A stretch of 64,000 bases of DNA, taken from Flavobacteriales bacterium. Its GTDB lineage: Bacteria > Bacteroidota > Bacteroidia > Flavobacteriales_F > PHOS-HE28. The stretch covers positions 248,001 through 312,000 of the forward strand of contig JADKHI010000001.1 in assembly GCA_016721825.1 (NCBI GenBank). The letters run 5' to 3'. The notes below the pieces were generated by a model. It was given only the letters and a program-made list of their open reading frames with translations, was not told where the DNA came from and did not search any database. Made by a program: the position numbers and the translations under genes. Positions within the stretch are counted from its first letter, which is position 1; every line of letters begins with the position of its first letter. Positions 25,125 through 34,050 of this stretch are shown here, piece by piece.

Positions 25125-26378
25125 TCACAGCTTCACGAACCGTTGGGATCCAACGCTGGGTCGCAAGGTCTCCAGCAGATAGATACCCGGCGCCAGTCGT
25201 TCCACAGGGACCAGGTTCCTTCCCTGCTCAAACCTTCCGGACGATACTATGCGGCCAGAAGCATCCCGGATGTTCATTTCACCATTGGCCAGGGTAGGTG
25301 GCACCTCTAGAGCCAGAACATCGCCGACCGGGTTGGTCACGATGATCTGGGGCACAGGGGCCGCCACATCATCTATGCCGACCGCGTAGCTAAAACGCGC
25401 AGCGCCACCATTGGATGTACCTACCCAGACCCGGCCCGCCCCATCCAACGCGAGGGACATGATCTCGTCCCCTGGCAGGTCGGAGTTCGCTGAGGTGAAC
25501 GTGGTGAAACTGCTGAAGCCTTGGAAGAGGGTGAGACCGGAGATCTGGTTGCCGAGGAACTTGCGGTCTCCACCATCGATCACGATGCTGGTGAGTGCGT
25601 TGGATGCCATCATCGAATTCAACGTACTGTATTGATACCAAGCACCTCCGATGAAGTCGCCGGCGTGGCTTAACAAGGCACCTGCAGGACAGGCCAACCA
25701 GCGCGACCCATCGCTGTCCAAGGCCACTCCGAGCGTGGTATTGTCCGGCAATCCGTTCGCGAAGGTGGTGTACACTGTGACCGTCGAATCGGTGAGGTAG
25801 GTGAAGCCGGCGTTCACCGTACCAATGCACAGAAGGCCGTCCGCTCTGGCCTTCAAGGCAGCGATGTTGGTACCTGGAAGCTGGAGCCCATTATAGCTTG
25901 ATGGCGTGTCGTTGTATTCGCGCCAGGTGCTCTGTCCGTCAAACCAGGCCAAGCCCCCTACCGTCCCTACCCAAAGACCTCCTTCCGGAGCGACTTCGAG
26001 GCTTCGCACGTAGTTCTCCGGCAGGCCCGAATTACCGGATGTGAACGTAGCCCACGTGCCGTCGTCGTATCTGGCCAGACCGCTCAAGGTACCGATCCAG
26101 ACCGTGCCAGTGTCATCCACGGCCAGCGCTCTGATGTCGTTGTCCGGCACGCCCGATGATCCGGTCTGGAACACCTGCCAGAGGGAACCATCATACCGGC
26201 ACAGGCCGTACTCCGTTCCCACCCAAGCATCGCCATTGGGTGCTATGGCAATGGCGCGCACCGCGTTGCTGGGAAGCCCAGCAGAGACCATATCGAACAC
26301 CTCCCAGCCCTGCGCCGACGATCGCAGTGGAACTGCCTGGCTCAACACGATGGCCAGCGAGAAGGAGTATTTGTTCAT
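25125..26378 (-). CDS. Secreted Reg_prop-type propeller protein with T9SS sorting domain
   Basis: 417 aa. Signal peptide (about 1-22, ending S-S-A-Q-G), then repeated blades of the two-component-regulator propeller type, each with a G-x-x-W-V-G-T-x-x-G-L-x-R-Y/F-D pattern (for example D-A-W-V-G-T-E-Y-G-L-C-R-Y-D and T-V-W-I-G-T-L-S-G-L-A-R-Y-D). The last ~75 residues (I-I-V-T-N-P-V-G-D through G-I-Y-L-L-E-T) are a T9SS sorting domain. Without a histidine kinase part it is probably a stand-alone secreted beta-propeller binding protein; ligand unknown. It lies 27 nt after the preceding (frameshifted) gene. Confidence 0.82.
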   Translation of the reverse strand: MNKYSFSLAIVLSQAVPLRSSAQGWEVFDMVSAGLPSNAVRAIAIAPNGDAWVGTEYGLCRYDGSLWQVFQTGSSGVPDNDIRALAVDDTGTVWIGTLSGLARYDDGTWATFTSGNSGLPENYVRSLEVAPEGGLWVGTVGGLAWFDGQSTWREYNDTPSSYNGLQLPGTNIAALKARADGLLCIGTVNAGFTYLTDSTVTVYTTFANGLPDNTTLGVALDSDGSRWLACPAGALLSHAGDFIGGAWYQYSTLNSMMASNALTSIVIDGGDRKFLGNQISGLTLFQGFSSFTTFTSANSDLPGDEIMSLALDGAGRVWVGTSNGGAARFSYAVGIDDVAAPVPQIIVTNPVGDVLALEVPPTLANGEMNIRDASGRIVSSGRFEQGRNLVPVERLAPGIYLLETLRPSVGSQRFVKL

Positions 26379-26405
26379 GTTGGATCAATATCGCAGCGCT
26401 CGGCC

Positions 26406-28456
26406 CTATTGGATGACGAAGCGCAGGTGTTCGGCTCTTCCGTCGGCGACAAGCACATATGCTCCGGACGCTAAGCCCGACACGCTCACAGGCTTTCCAT
26501 CGCCTGCGTAAACGGACCGCAACGCGAGCTGACCAGCTCCATTGTAGATCGAAAGTCCGCTGCCGATCCGCACGTCCTTCATACCGGTCACGTAGAGAAG
26601 ATCCGTTGCAGGGTTCGGATGGACAGCTGCTCCAGGGGCCACCAATGTGGTCACTCCTGTCTGCACCTCCGGATCCAAACGCAGTAGTTGGTGTGTCGTG
26701 GCGTTCACTGCCCAGATCCTCCCGTCAGGCCCGATCCGTATGCCCATGATCCCTGGGGAAGCTGTCACGATGCGACCGAGCTCCGCCACGGGGTCCACCG
26801 ACAGGTCGTAGATGATGATGTCGCCATTTGAATGGTCGCTCACGAGCAAGCGATCGCCCTGAACGTCGATCCCAGCTGGCTCGACGAGCCCTGAGTTGAT
26901 GATCACCTCCCAATCGTAACCGGTGACCATGGAATACTCGGCGTATGACTCCCAAGGGCCATAGGTGCCGGGACCTGAAACGGAGCCGCTGCGCGTATCA
27001 AGCCGAACCACTCGCTGTCCACCGTGGTCAACCACGTAAAGCTGACCCGTCGACCGATCCAATACGTCATGGCTGACGATGTGATCGTTCGGGTCCTTGG
27101 TGATGGTGAACTCGGCGTAGCGGCGGATCACTGCGTTGCCGTGATAATCGTTCCCTGGTCCATGGTCCACCGTAAAGTCGTTCATCACAATGTCGCCATT
27201 GAATCCATCGACGACCCAATAGCGGTTCCAACGGTCGTGCGCGATGCCTTGGCTGTTCGGGTTCACGTGAAGCATGTCGAAATGGCTCCCCAGTGGACCG
27301 TACACCACATCAGCGTAGATCGACGTATCGGCGCTCCAGAGCGAGGGACCTGTGAACGGATCACCACCATTGTGGTTCGCGTCGTATACCCCAGGACAGG
27401 TGGCGAAGAATCCGTTGTCACCCATGGCGATGGCCGTAGGCAAGCTCATGAAGTGCCAAGCATTGGGATCGCGCTTCCACATCCAATCCATGCTGGGGGC
27501 ACCGGGGTCGAAGAAGGTCACGGTGCTTCCACCAGAGCTCTCCACATCCTTGTTGAGCACCCAAAGCTCGTTCCGTTCCCGATCGGGATGGAAGTCCAGG
27601 TCACGAGGCACCAGAATGTCCTGATCCGAATCAGCGATCACATTCACCGACGGTGTTCCGCTGAGGTACTGATCGATGATGTTCGGCACAGGCAGGAGCA
27701 CCTTGGTATCGAAGGTGAGCACATCGTTCACGGCATTCCCGTCCACAGCACCATTGACAAGCCCAGGACGCAAAGTGACCGTATGCACTCCGGGGCCCAC
27801 CATGGACCATGGCACGGGGTGTTCGAACTGCGCGGAACTGCCGGGAGCGATGTTCAGTCCGCTAAGCGTGGACAACACCGGTGAGCCACCGTCGATGTCG
27901 TAGATGAGCTCGTAGGAGTTGACCGTCAACGCTCCGGAGTTCTTCATCGTGCCCGTGAGCATCAGGTCCTCCCCTTCCGTTCCGTACAACGGCGTATTGG
28001 CCCTTACCAACGACACATCATGGTCAGGGGGCAGTTGCACCAGGAAGGTGAACGTCTCGTTGCTCACGCCAACATCACCCACGAACTGCGCGGAGGCCAC
28101 ACCATCCACGATCACGTTGAAAGACAGCCCCCATCACCCCAATCATCGGCCCAAAAGATGTCATACGCAGCACCGGTCGCAAGGCACCACGGGCCTTCAC
28201 TGATCACCAAGCCGTTGCCGTAGCCGCCCGGTTGCTGAAGTTGCAGACCGCCACCTGTGCAACCCACAAGCGCATTGCCACCGGAGAAGATCGTGCCCGT
28301 ACCACAGGGCGATCCCGTAGGCAGAAGTTCCCAATAGGTCTCATAGGCATAACCATCCGTGGTCACCTCTATGAAGACCTGGGATTCACCGGCGCCGCAT
28401 TGACCATAGGTGGCCATGCTGAGGCAGAGCCCGGAGAGTAGCAGAACGTGTCTCAT
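26406..28456 (-). pseudogene. Secreted NHL-like propeller protein with T9SS domain, interrupted by a one-base frameshift
   Basis: Two adjoining frames read as one protein. The first (28456 to 28112, 114 aa) has a signal peptide and a module with E-V-T-T-D-G-Y-A-Y-E-T-Y-W ending D-D-W-G-D-G-G. The second (to 26406) continues it with L-S-F-N-V-I-V-D-G, a CARDB-like domain (about D-H-D-V-S-L-V through V-L-T-F-D-T), a propeller with G-I-A-H-D-R-W-N-R-Y-W and G-I-D-V-Q-G-D-R-L-L-V-S-D-H-S-N-G-D, and a T9SS sorting domain (V-H-P-N-P-A-T-D-L). One added G in the G5 run (plus-strand C-run 28128-28132) restores a single ~683 codon frame. It may be a sequencing error, a true mutation or phase variation. 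Confidence 0.75.
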
Positions 28457-28521
28457 GATCGACAGCTGTTGTGTATGACGAAGGGTAACAAGCGGACCGC
28501 AACGGTTGTGCGGGCAAGGAT

Positions 28522-29250
28522 TCAGGGCAATTGCTCGGCGCGTGTATTGGTCGGTACCAGGCCTCCGATGTTCACCAGGATCGGATCACGGTCATTCCCA
28601 GCACCCGTGTACTTCACGAAGCCCGAAAGATCCACGTCCTCCCGAAGGTAACCGCTGACCACAGCAGTGGGCGTGATGCCACCGATGACGCTGAGGATCG
28701 GATCGCGATCGTTGTTCTGCCCCGTGTAGCGGATCGAGCTTACGGCCCCATCGCGGAACACGTTCCCTGCCCACAGGACCATGTAGCCGTTCACGTTCTT
28801 GCGCGCCCCGGTACCGTACGTGGCTGTGGCAGAAGCCCGGAAGTCCACCGTGACCGCATTGCCGCTCAGGGCCAAGGGCATGGAGGACATAACGCCCAAG
28901 TGGTTGCGATGGCGGACCGCGACATGGTAGTTGCCTGGAGGAACGTTCAGCAGCACGGGTGAGACACCATCGATGCCCACCACATCCCCATCGCGCTGCA
29001 CCAAGGCGCTGCGTGTGGCCAAGACCAACGAAGGAGTTGTGGCGCTACGCACTTCGACCAACACCCAATCGACCATTGCGTCGTTGCCGGTGATGTCAAG
29101 AATGCTCGCGGGCACGATCTCTCCTCCCCCGCCGTTCACGTGCACGAAGCCAAGGCCCGTATAGGGTTCGCTCAAGGGGATCACATCCTGTGCACGCAGC
29201 AGATCGGCCATGGATCCAGCACCATTGAACGGTCCTTCCAGGAAGACCTG
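28522..29250 (-). other. Shared C-terminal module, copy 2 (protein domain)
   Basis: About 242 residues: V-F-L-E-G-P-F, V-D-W-V-L-V-E-V-R-S, A-V-R-H-R-N-H-L-G-V-M, A-T-Y-G-T-G-A-R, then I-R-Y-T-G-Q-N-N-D-R-D and V-K-Y-T-G-A-G-N-D-R-D, ending A-E-Q-L-P. Confidence 0.85.
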
Positions 29251-32013
29251 CGGACGCACGGTGACCACATTGGAGACCGTGATGCAACCGTTGGCCACCT
29301 GAGCTACAACGTTGTTCGCATCCTTGTTCACGATATCCGTGATGCTTGCGATGCACACCTGGTTATTGGTCAAACTGAGGTAGTGGACCCGGCATAATGG
29401 AACATAGCCGGTACCCTTGGCCAGGCTCGTATCGATGTAGCTCAGGCCGATCACCTTGCCGCCACCGAGCGAACTGTTCCAAGCCCAATCACCGACCAGC
29501 TGCCCAGCGAGGGTCTCCACCGATTGCACCTGCATGCCGGAAATTTCGAACTCCACCCCGAGCACGCGGCAGGTGGTGTTCCTGATGTGGATGTCCACGT
29601 AATGATCCGTTGGGTTGAACGCCCCGATCATCAACTGGACCGTGTCGACCGTGCTTCGGTAACCGCGCGGGAAATCGCACCAAGGGTGATAGTGCAGCAC
29701 GTGGCTGGTCTGGTCGTGCTGGCTCTGCTGATTGTAGCAATAGGTCATGAGCGCCGCATCGGTCACCGTGATCGCAGCATCACCATTGAGGTCGGTGCAG
29801 GGTGCCGGGGTAACGTCGTTCCCCAGGATCCCCTGCACGTAGGCCACCGCATCGGGTTGGTCCTGCGCGTTGTTCAGGCTCAGATCGCCGGTCTTCGTGG
29901 TGCCGTTGCATGCACCAGCGCAATCGGCTTTCGCACTTCCATAGGACTGACCCATGCAGTCCACCACCGGCGTGCACCCTGTGGCCACGGTGAACGACGG
30001 AACGTTCTGTGCGTTGCGGGTGATGCTCACACACACCGACGCGTAGTTGTTCGTGTAGTCCATCTCATGCCTGCCCAACGCATCCGGGCGGCGCTCCCAG
30101 TTGGTGCGTAGCACCAACGTGTAGAGGCCGGCCGGAACATCCGTGATGTCGATCCAGTTGCAGGTCGTCCCACTGCCGTACAGGTCATAACAGTCCTTGC
30201 TGATGCCCATGTTGCTGCAGCCATAATGAGATGTCCCACCGAAGCAGCCCACGTCGATCACGCAGTAGCCGTTCTTGAAACCCACAGGGATGGGATTGCT
30301 GTTCTGATCGAAGAGCAGATAGTCCGCATAGCCTGAGTAGTGCGCATGGCCATGGCAGTTGTTCGTGCTGAACATCTGCGGCTGGCTGCTCGGACTACCG
30401 ATGTAATAGTCCGTCTCGCCAATGTTGTTGATGCGCGTGTTGAAGCGGATCACGTAGCGCTGCCCGAAGCCCTTGACACAACCTTCTTGAACTGCACAGA
30501 CGTCCGTGGTGGCTATGGTCACTGTGCTCAAGCTCAAGCTTCCTTGCATGGAAGCCTGGTCGATGGTAAGGTCCGGGCCGAACGGGCAGGCAGGATCACC
30601 CAAAGCCAGACAGCAGTTGGTACACGCCACTGTTGCCAAGGGGTCATAGTTGCAGGAACTGGTGTTCATGCAGCCCACCGCAGGTCCGTTGTAGTCGATG
30701 CGGAAACTCACGTTCGTGCAACTTCCATTGTTGGTCCCTACACGGATCCGGTAAAGTTGGTTGGCCGGCATGTTCGCAGTGATCCGCGCCTGCTGCCCGC
30801 AACCACCGAGGTCATCATCCGCGAACGTCGATCCTTCCAATCCGCTGCTCACCGTAATGCTGCCACAGACCATGTCGTACATCCACAACTTGGTGTCGCA
30901 GGTATTGAGCCCGCAGGTGGTGATCGTATAGGAACCTGTCTGCGCGGGCGTCCAAGTGTACCAATACTCCACGGCCGGGGACGTATACACCACGCCGGTC
31001 TGTGCGGCCACCGCTGTGGTGCAACTCTGCCCGGGTCCGCAGTTCAAAGTGGTCTCTTGATAGGCGCCGAACTGTCCACCTTGGAAGATGAGCACCCCAT
31101 CCACATAGAGGAAATAGGCGCCGTACCCATAGGATGGATGATAGATGCCATCGCCTGCGGAATCGTTGATGCGGAATACGAGGCATGCGTTGGCCGGCAC
31201 GCACAAGGTCACCCCGGTGGAAGTGCCTGTGGCGACGTTGGTATTGGTGGAGGCGTCCTTCAAGGTCCAACTCGTTTCCTGCGGATAGTTGTCGTTGATG
31301 ATCTCGATGGTGACGCGCTTGAAGCCGACGGGGCATGCGTACTGACAGGAGCCGTTGTTGATGTTGACGGCGCTGTTGTAGTTGCTCGCATTCACATCGG
31401 GGCAACCCAGCACAGGCACCAGGCTTCTCACCACCACGTCGTCAATGGCGATGTCGCTCAGTTCGCCCGCACCGGTCACCGCACGGAACCGGATGCGCAC
31501 GTTGTTCTGTCCCGCAAAGGGCTGTAGGTTCAACCAGCCTTGCTTCCATTTGAGCCCCTGATCACCTGAGATCGACCACGCATTGGAGGTGATGACGCCG
31601 CCCACGCTGATATCAACGTACAGCGCGCCCATCTGGGATCCCTGCATGTGGTACCAGAAGGTGAGGTAGGAGTTGGTGAGCGTGGTGAGGTCGAAGCAGT
31701 TGCTCTGAAGGATCGCCACTTTGCCCGGTGTGGCCGTGCCCCCAGAGGCTTCCACGTACATGTAGTTCCCTGATGTGTTGTTGCTCGTGTGATCCCCAAT
31801 GGGGCCGGTCAGGTCCGTCGGGGTCCCGTTGTTGTCCACGAACCAGTCAAGGTCGTCCCCGGTCGTGAGGTTGGACCAACCCGTGGTCAGCGTGCCGGGT
31901 GTGCCTACCGTGCCACTGGTGAAATTCTCCGTGGCGGGGAAGGTGGTGATGCACTGCGAACGGACCGCGGCATAGGCGATCATGGCCACTAGTGAAACTG
32001 ACGATCGGAGCAT
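28522..32013 (-). CDS. Multidomain secreted protein: MAM, lysyl-oxidase-like, dockerin, cohesin-like, shared C-terminal module
   Basis: 1163 aa. Signal peptide 1-20; MAM-like domain ~22-195 (L-T-F-W-Y-H-M-Q-G, D-I-A-I-D-D-V-V-V); a Cys-rich N-Y-N linker; the T-x-x-x-N-D-N-Y-P-Q-E-T-S-W module (232-325); a PPC-like beta domain (~330-440); a lysyl-oxidase-like domain ~475-665 with copper ligands H554-G-H556-A-H558, K580 (V-G-F-K-N-G-Y-C-V-I-D), Y612 (D-C-Y-D-L-Y) and C-N-W-I-D-I-T-D-V-P-A-G; a dockerin-like pair (~708-765, D-L-N-G-D-A-A-I-T-V-T-D); a cohesin-like beta segment (~790-912); and the ~240 aa shared C-terminal module. The ATG at 32013 starts the signal peptide; a frame 90 nt longer lacks one. 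No T9SS sorting motif is visible. The lysyl oxidase call rests on motif order and spacing. Confidence 0.77.
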   Translation of the reverse strand: MLRSSVSLVAMIAYAAVRSQCITTFPATENFTSGTVGTPGTLTTGWSNLTTGDDLDWFVDNNGTPTDLTGPIGDHTSNNTSGNYMYVEASGGTATPGKVAILQSNCFDLTTLTNSYLTFWYHMQGSQMGALYVDISVGGVITSNAWSISGDQGLKWKQGWLNLQPFAGQNNVRIRFRAVTGAGELSDIAIDDVVVRSLVPVLGCPDVNASNYNSAVNINNGSCQYACPVGFKRVTIEIINDNYPQETSWTLKDASTNTNVATGTSTGVTLCVPANACLVFRINDSAGDGIYHPSYGYGAYFLYVDGVLIFQGGQFGAYQETTLNCGPGQSCTTAVAAQTGVVYTSPAVEYWYTWTPAQTGSYTITTCGLNTCDTKLWMYDMVCGSITVSSGLEGSTFADDDLGGCGQQARITANMPANQLYRIRVGTNNGSCTNVSFRIDYNGPAVGCMNTSSCNYDPLATVACTNCCLALGDPACPFGPDLTIDQASMQGSLSLSTVTIATTDVCAVQEGCVKGFGQRYVIRFNTRINNIGETDYYIGSPSSQPQMFSTNNCHGHAHYSGYADYLLFDQNSNPIPVGFKNGYCVIDVGCFGGTSHYGCSNMGISKDCYDLYGSGTTCNWIDITDVPAGLYTLVLRTNWERRPDALGRHEMDYTNNYASVCVSITRNAQNVPSFTVATGCTPVVDCMGQSYGSAKADCAGACNGTTKTGDLSLNNAQDQPDAVAYVQGILGNDVTPAPCTDLNGDAAITVTDAALMTYCYNQQSQHDQTSHVLHYHPWCDFPRGYRSTVDTVQLMIGAFNPTDHYVDIHIRNTTCRVLGVEFEISGMQVQSVETLAGQLVGDWAWNSSLGGGKVIGLSYIDTSLAKGTGYVPLCRVHYLSLTNNQVCIASITDIVNKDANNVVAQVANGCITVSNVVTVRPQVFLEGPFNGAGSMADLLRAQDVIPLSEPYTGLGFVHVNGGGGEIVPASILDITGNDAMVDWVLVEVRSATTPSLVLATRSALVQRDGDVVGIDGVSPVLLNVPPGNYHVAVRHRNHLGVMSSMPLALSGNAVTVDFRASATATYGTGARKNVNGYMVLWAGNVFRDGAVSSIRYTGQNNDRDPILSVIGGITPTAVVSGYLREDVDLSGFVKYTGAGNDRDPILVNIGGLVPTNTRAEQLP

Positions 32014-32134
32014 GGAGCAAAGGAATGAGCGCAAAAGATAGCGAGGATCCCCTACCCGACCAGACCAATAACAAGGATGTCCGGTCCTAAGAGCCGGGCT
32101 CATTCTTCACCCGGCACAGGGCGAAAGCCCACCT

Positions 32135-32914
32135 CTAGCGGATCACAACGCGGTGAGTCCGCAGGCCTTCCTTACCGGTGATGTTGATCATGTACACCCC
32201 GCTGCCCTTGGCCTTCAGGTCCAGCTCACGGCGATAGGTCCCTTGGAAGGAGGACAGCTGCTCAGCGTATACGCTCTGGCCGAGGCTGTTCAGCACTTCG
32301 ATCTTCAGGTCCTGGGCATCCTCCACACCGAACTGCAGCTGCACCGGACCTTCGCTCGGGTTCGGAACGATGCTAACAACGTTCGGTACAGGCTCACCGG
32401 CAGTGATACCGGTGCTGCTGGAGTAGATGACACCGGTACGATCAGCCCCGTTCAAGGAAACGTAGTAGTTCCCGTTATTGGCCAACGTATGTGCATCCTC
32501 AATGATCTCGAACGTGCTTGAGCCGTTCTGAACCTGCAAGGTGATCAACGTGTATTCATTCCCAGCCACCCAATTCGTGCCTGCGTCCACCAGCGTGTTG
32601 AACCCGAAGCCGACGTAGGACTTGTAGCGGTAGCCGCCATCATCCACCGTTCCACCCGGTGAGCTCACCGGCATGTAGTCACCAACGGGCACAGGCTGTC
32701 CTGCGGAGCTCAACGTGGCACCGGAAGAGGTCTCCCAGCGGATGGTGAACACCAGGCTGGAAAAGAGTCCATCAAAATCAGCATCGGGCCGCACCTTCAC
32801 TTCCAGCTGATTACCGCCGACGGCAACCATGGTAATGTCCAATGTGGGCAACTGGGCAGAGGCTCCAAGAACACTACCAACGAAGAACAGAGTGGACAGG
32901 GTACGATTCATCAT
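32135..32914 (-). CDS. Small secreted beta-sandwich protein with T9SS sorting domain
   Basis: 259 aa. Signal peptide (1-20, ending G-A-S-A-Q), then a ~140 aa beta module (L-D-I-T-M-V-A-V-G-G-N-Q-L-E-V-K-V, L-V-F-T-I-R-W, N-G-N-Y-Y-V-S-L-N-G-A-D-R-T-G-V-I) homologous to the N-terminal module of the giant repeat protein. The fold looks cohesin-like but that is a guess from strand pattern. Residues ~180-259 (S-I-V-P-N-P-S-E-G-P-V through G-V-Y-M-I-N-I) are a type-A T9SS sorting domain. It has the best promoter in the window and is the first gene of the secreted block; its product may be made at high level. Confidence 0.82.
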   Translation of the reverse strand: MMNRTLSTLFFVGSVLGASAQLPTLDITMVAVGGNQLEVKVRPDADFDGLFSSLVFTIRWETSSGATLSSAGQPVPVGDYMPVSSPGGTVDDGGYRYKSYVGFGFNTLVDAGTNWVAGNEYTLITLQVQNGSSTFEIIEDAHTLANNGNYYVSLNGADRTGVIYSSSTGITAGEPVPNVVSIVPNPSEGPVQLQFGVEDAQDLKIEVLNSLGQSVYAEQLSSFQGTYRRELDLKAKGSGVYMINITGKEGLRTHRVVIR

Positions 32915-32942
32915 AGCAATTCGGTGGCCTTAAGGGCCGGTT

Positions 32943-32975
32943 CAAAGTTAGGTGCGGGAACTACCTGACGACCAA
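32943..32975 (-). promoter_or_regulatory. Promoter of the secreted-protein block
   Basis: On the minus strand TTG (32973-32975), a 22-nt spacer and TAACTTTG (32943-32950), both exact matches to the Bacteroidota consensus. It lies 28 nt before the ATG at 32914. Confidence 0.65.
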
Positions 32976-33050
32976 GTTGATCCGGACTTTCCGAACAGCC
33001 ATTCTGGTACCGCTGCCGATGCAGGGCCGCGGTCGCACTGATCGCGGCCC

Positions 33051-34016
33051 CTAGAGGATGGACTCCACAATGCGGTCCACCGTGATCCCTTCCGCCTCGG
33101 CCTTGTAGTTCCGCACCAGTCGGTGGCGCAGGATGGGCTTCGCCACGGCCTGCACATCTTCAATGTCCGGGCTGAAACGGCCACGTACCAAGGCATGGCA
33201 CTTGGCGCCGATCACCAGGTACTGGCTGGCACGGGGACCAGCGCCCCAGCTGATGTGGTCGTTGATCATTGCAGGCGTGCCCGGCTGTCCGGGGCGGGTG
33301 CGGGTGGCCAGCTTCACAGCGTACTCCAGTACGTTGTCCGGCACGGGAATGCGGCGCACAAGCCCTTGGAAATAGGCGATCTCCTCGGCGTTCAACACCG
33401 GGTTCACCTGCTGGTGCACATCGCTGGTGGTGGCCCGTACCACGGCCAGTTCCTCTTGATAGGTTGGATAGTCCACCCAGATGTTGAACATGAAACGGTC
33501 CAGCTGGGCTTCGGGCAAGGGATAGGTGCCTTCCTGCTCGATCGGATTCTGGGTGGCAAGAACGAAGAAGGGCTCAGGCAGGCGCCGGGTAAGTCCAGCG
33601 GCGGTAACGGCCTTCTCCTGCATAGCCTCCAACAAGGCCGATTGGGTCTTCGGTGGCGTCCGGTTGATCTCATCCGCCAAGATGATGTTGGCGAACAAGG
33701 GGCCTTGGATGAACTTGAACTGCCTGTCCTGATCGAGGATCTCGCTGCCGATGATGTCGCTCGGCATCAGGTCGGGGGTGAACTGGATGCGGTTGAAGGA
33801 CAGACCCAGGGACTTGGCCACGGTGTTCACCAAGAGCGTCTTGGCAAGACCAGGAACACCAACCAGCAAGCAATGGCCCCTGCTGAAGATGGCGATGAGC
33901 ACATCATCCACAACGGCATCCTGGCCGATGATCACCTTGTTCACCTCGGCCTTGAGCTGACGGTACTTCTGGCCGAACAGTTCGACGGCTTGCACGTCAC
34001 TCGCAGGCTTGTTCAT
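33051..34016 (-). CDS. MoxR-family AAA+ ATPase
   Basis: 321 aa. MoxR ATPases act as chaperones or regulators, often with von Willebrand factor A partners such as BatA. Walker A is G-V-P-G-L-A-K-T (53-60), Walker B is I-L-A-D-E (112-116), followed by I-N-R-T-P-P-K-T-Q-S-A-L-L-E-A-M, a family hallmark, and sensor region A-T-Q-N-P-I-E-Q-E-G-T-Y-P-L-P-E-A-Q-L-D. The ATG at 34016 (or 34022) is used because the longer frame adds a non-conserved Pro/Ser stretch overlapping the upstream gene. It is the last gene of the isomerase operon; a BatA-like gene lies 6 kb away on the other strand. Confidence 0.92.
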   Translation of the reverse strand: MNKPASDVQAVELFGQKYRQLKAEVNKVIIGQDAVVDDVLIAIFSRGHCLLVGVPGLAKTLLVNTVAKSLGLSFNRIQFTPDLMPSDIIGSEILDQDRQFKFIQGPLFANIILADEINRTPPKTQSALLEAMQEKAVTAAGLTRRLPEPFFVLATQNPIEQEGTYPLPEAQLDRFMFNIWVDYPTYQEELAVVRATTSDVHQQVNPVLNAEEIAYFQGLVRRIPVPDNVLEYAVKLATRTRPGQPGTPAMINDHISWGAGPRASQYLVIGAKCHALVRGRFSPDIEDVQAVAKPILRHRLVRNYKAEAEGITVDRIVESIL

Positions 34017-34050
34017 GGTCATGGGATGGGGCGTCGAAATTAGGTGGTTG

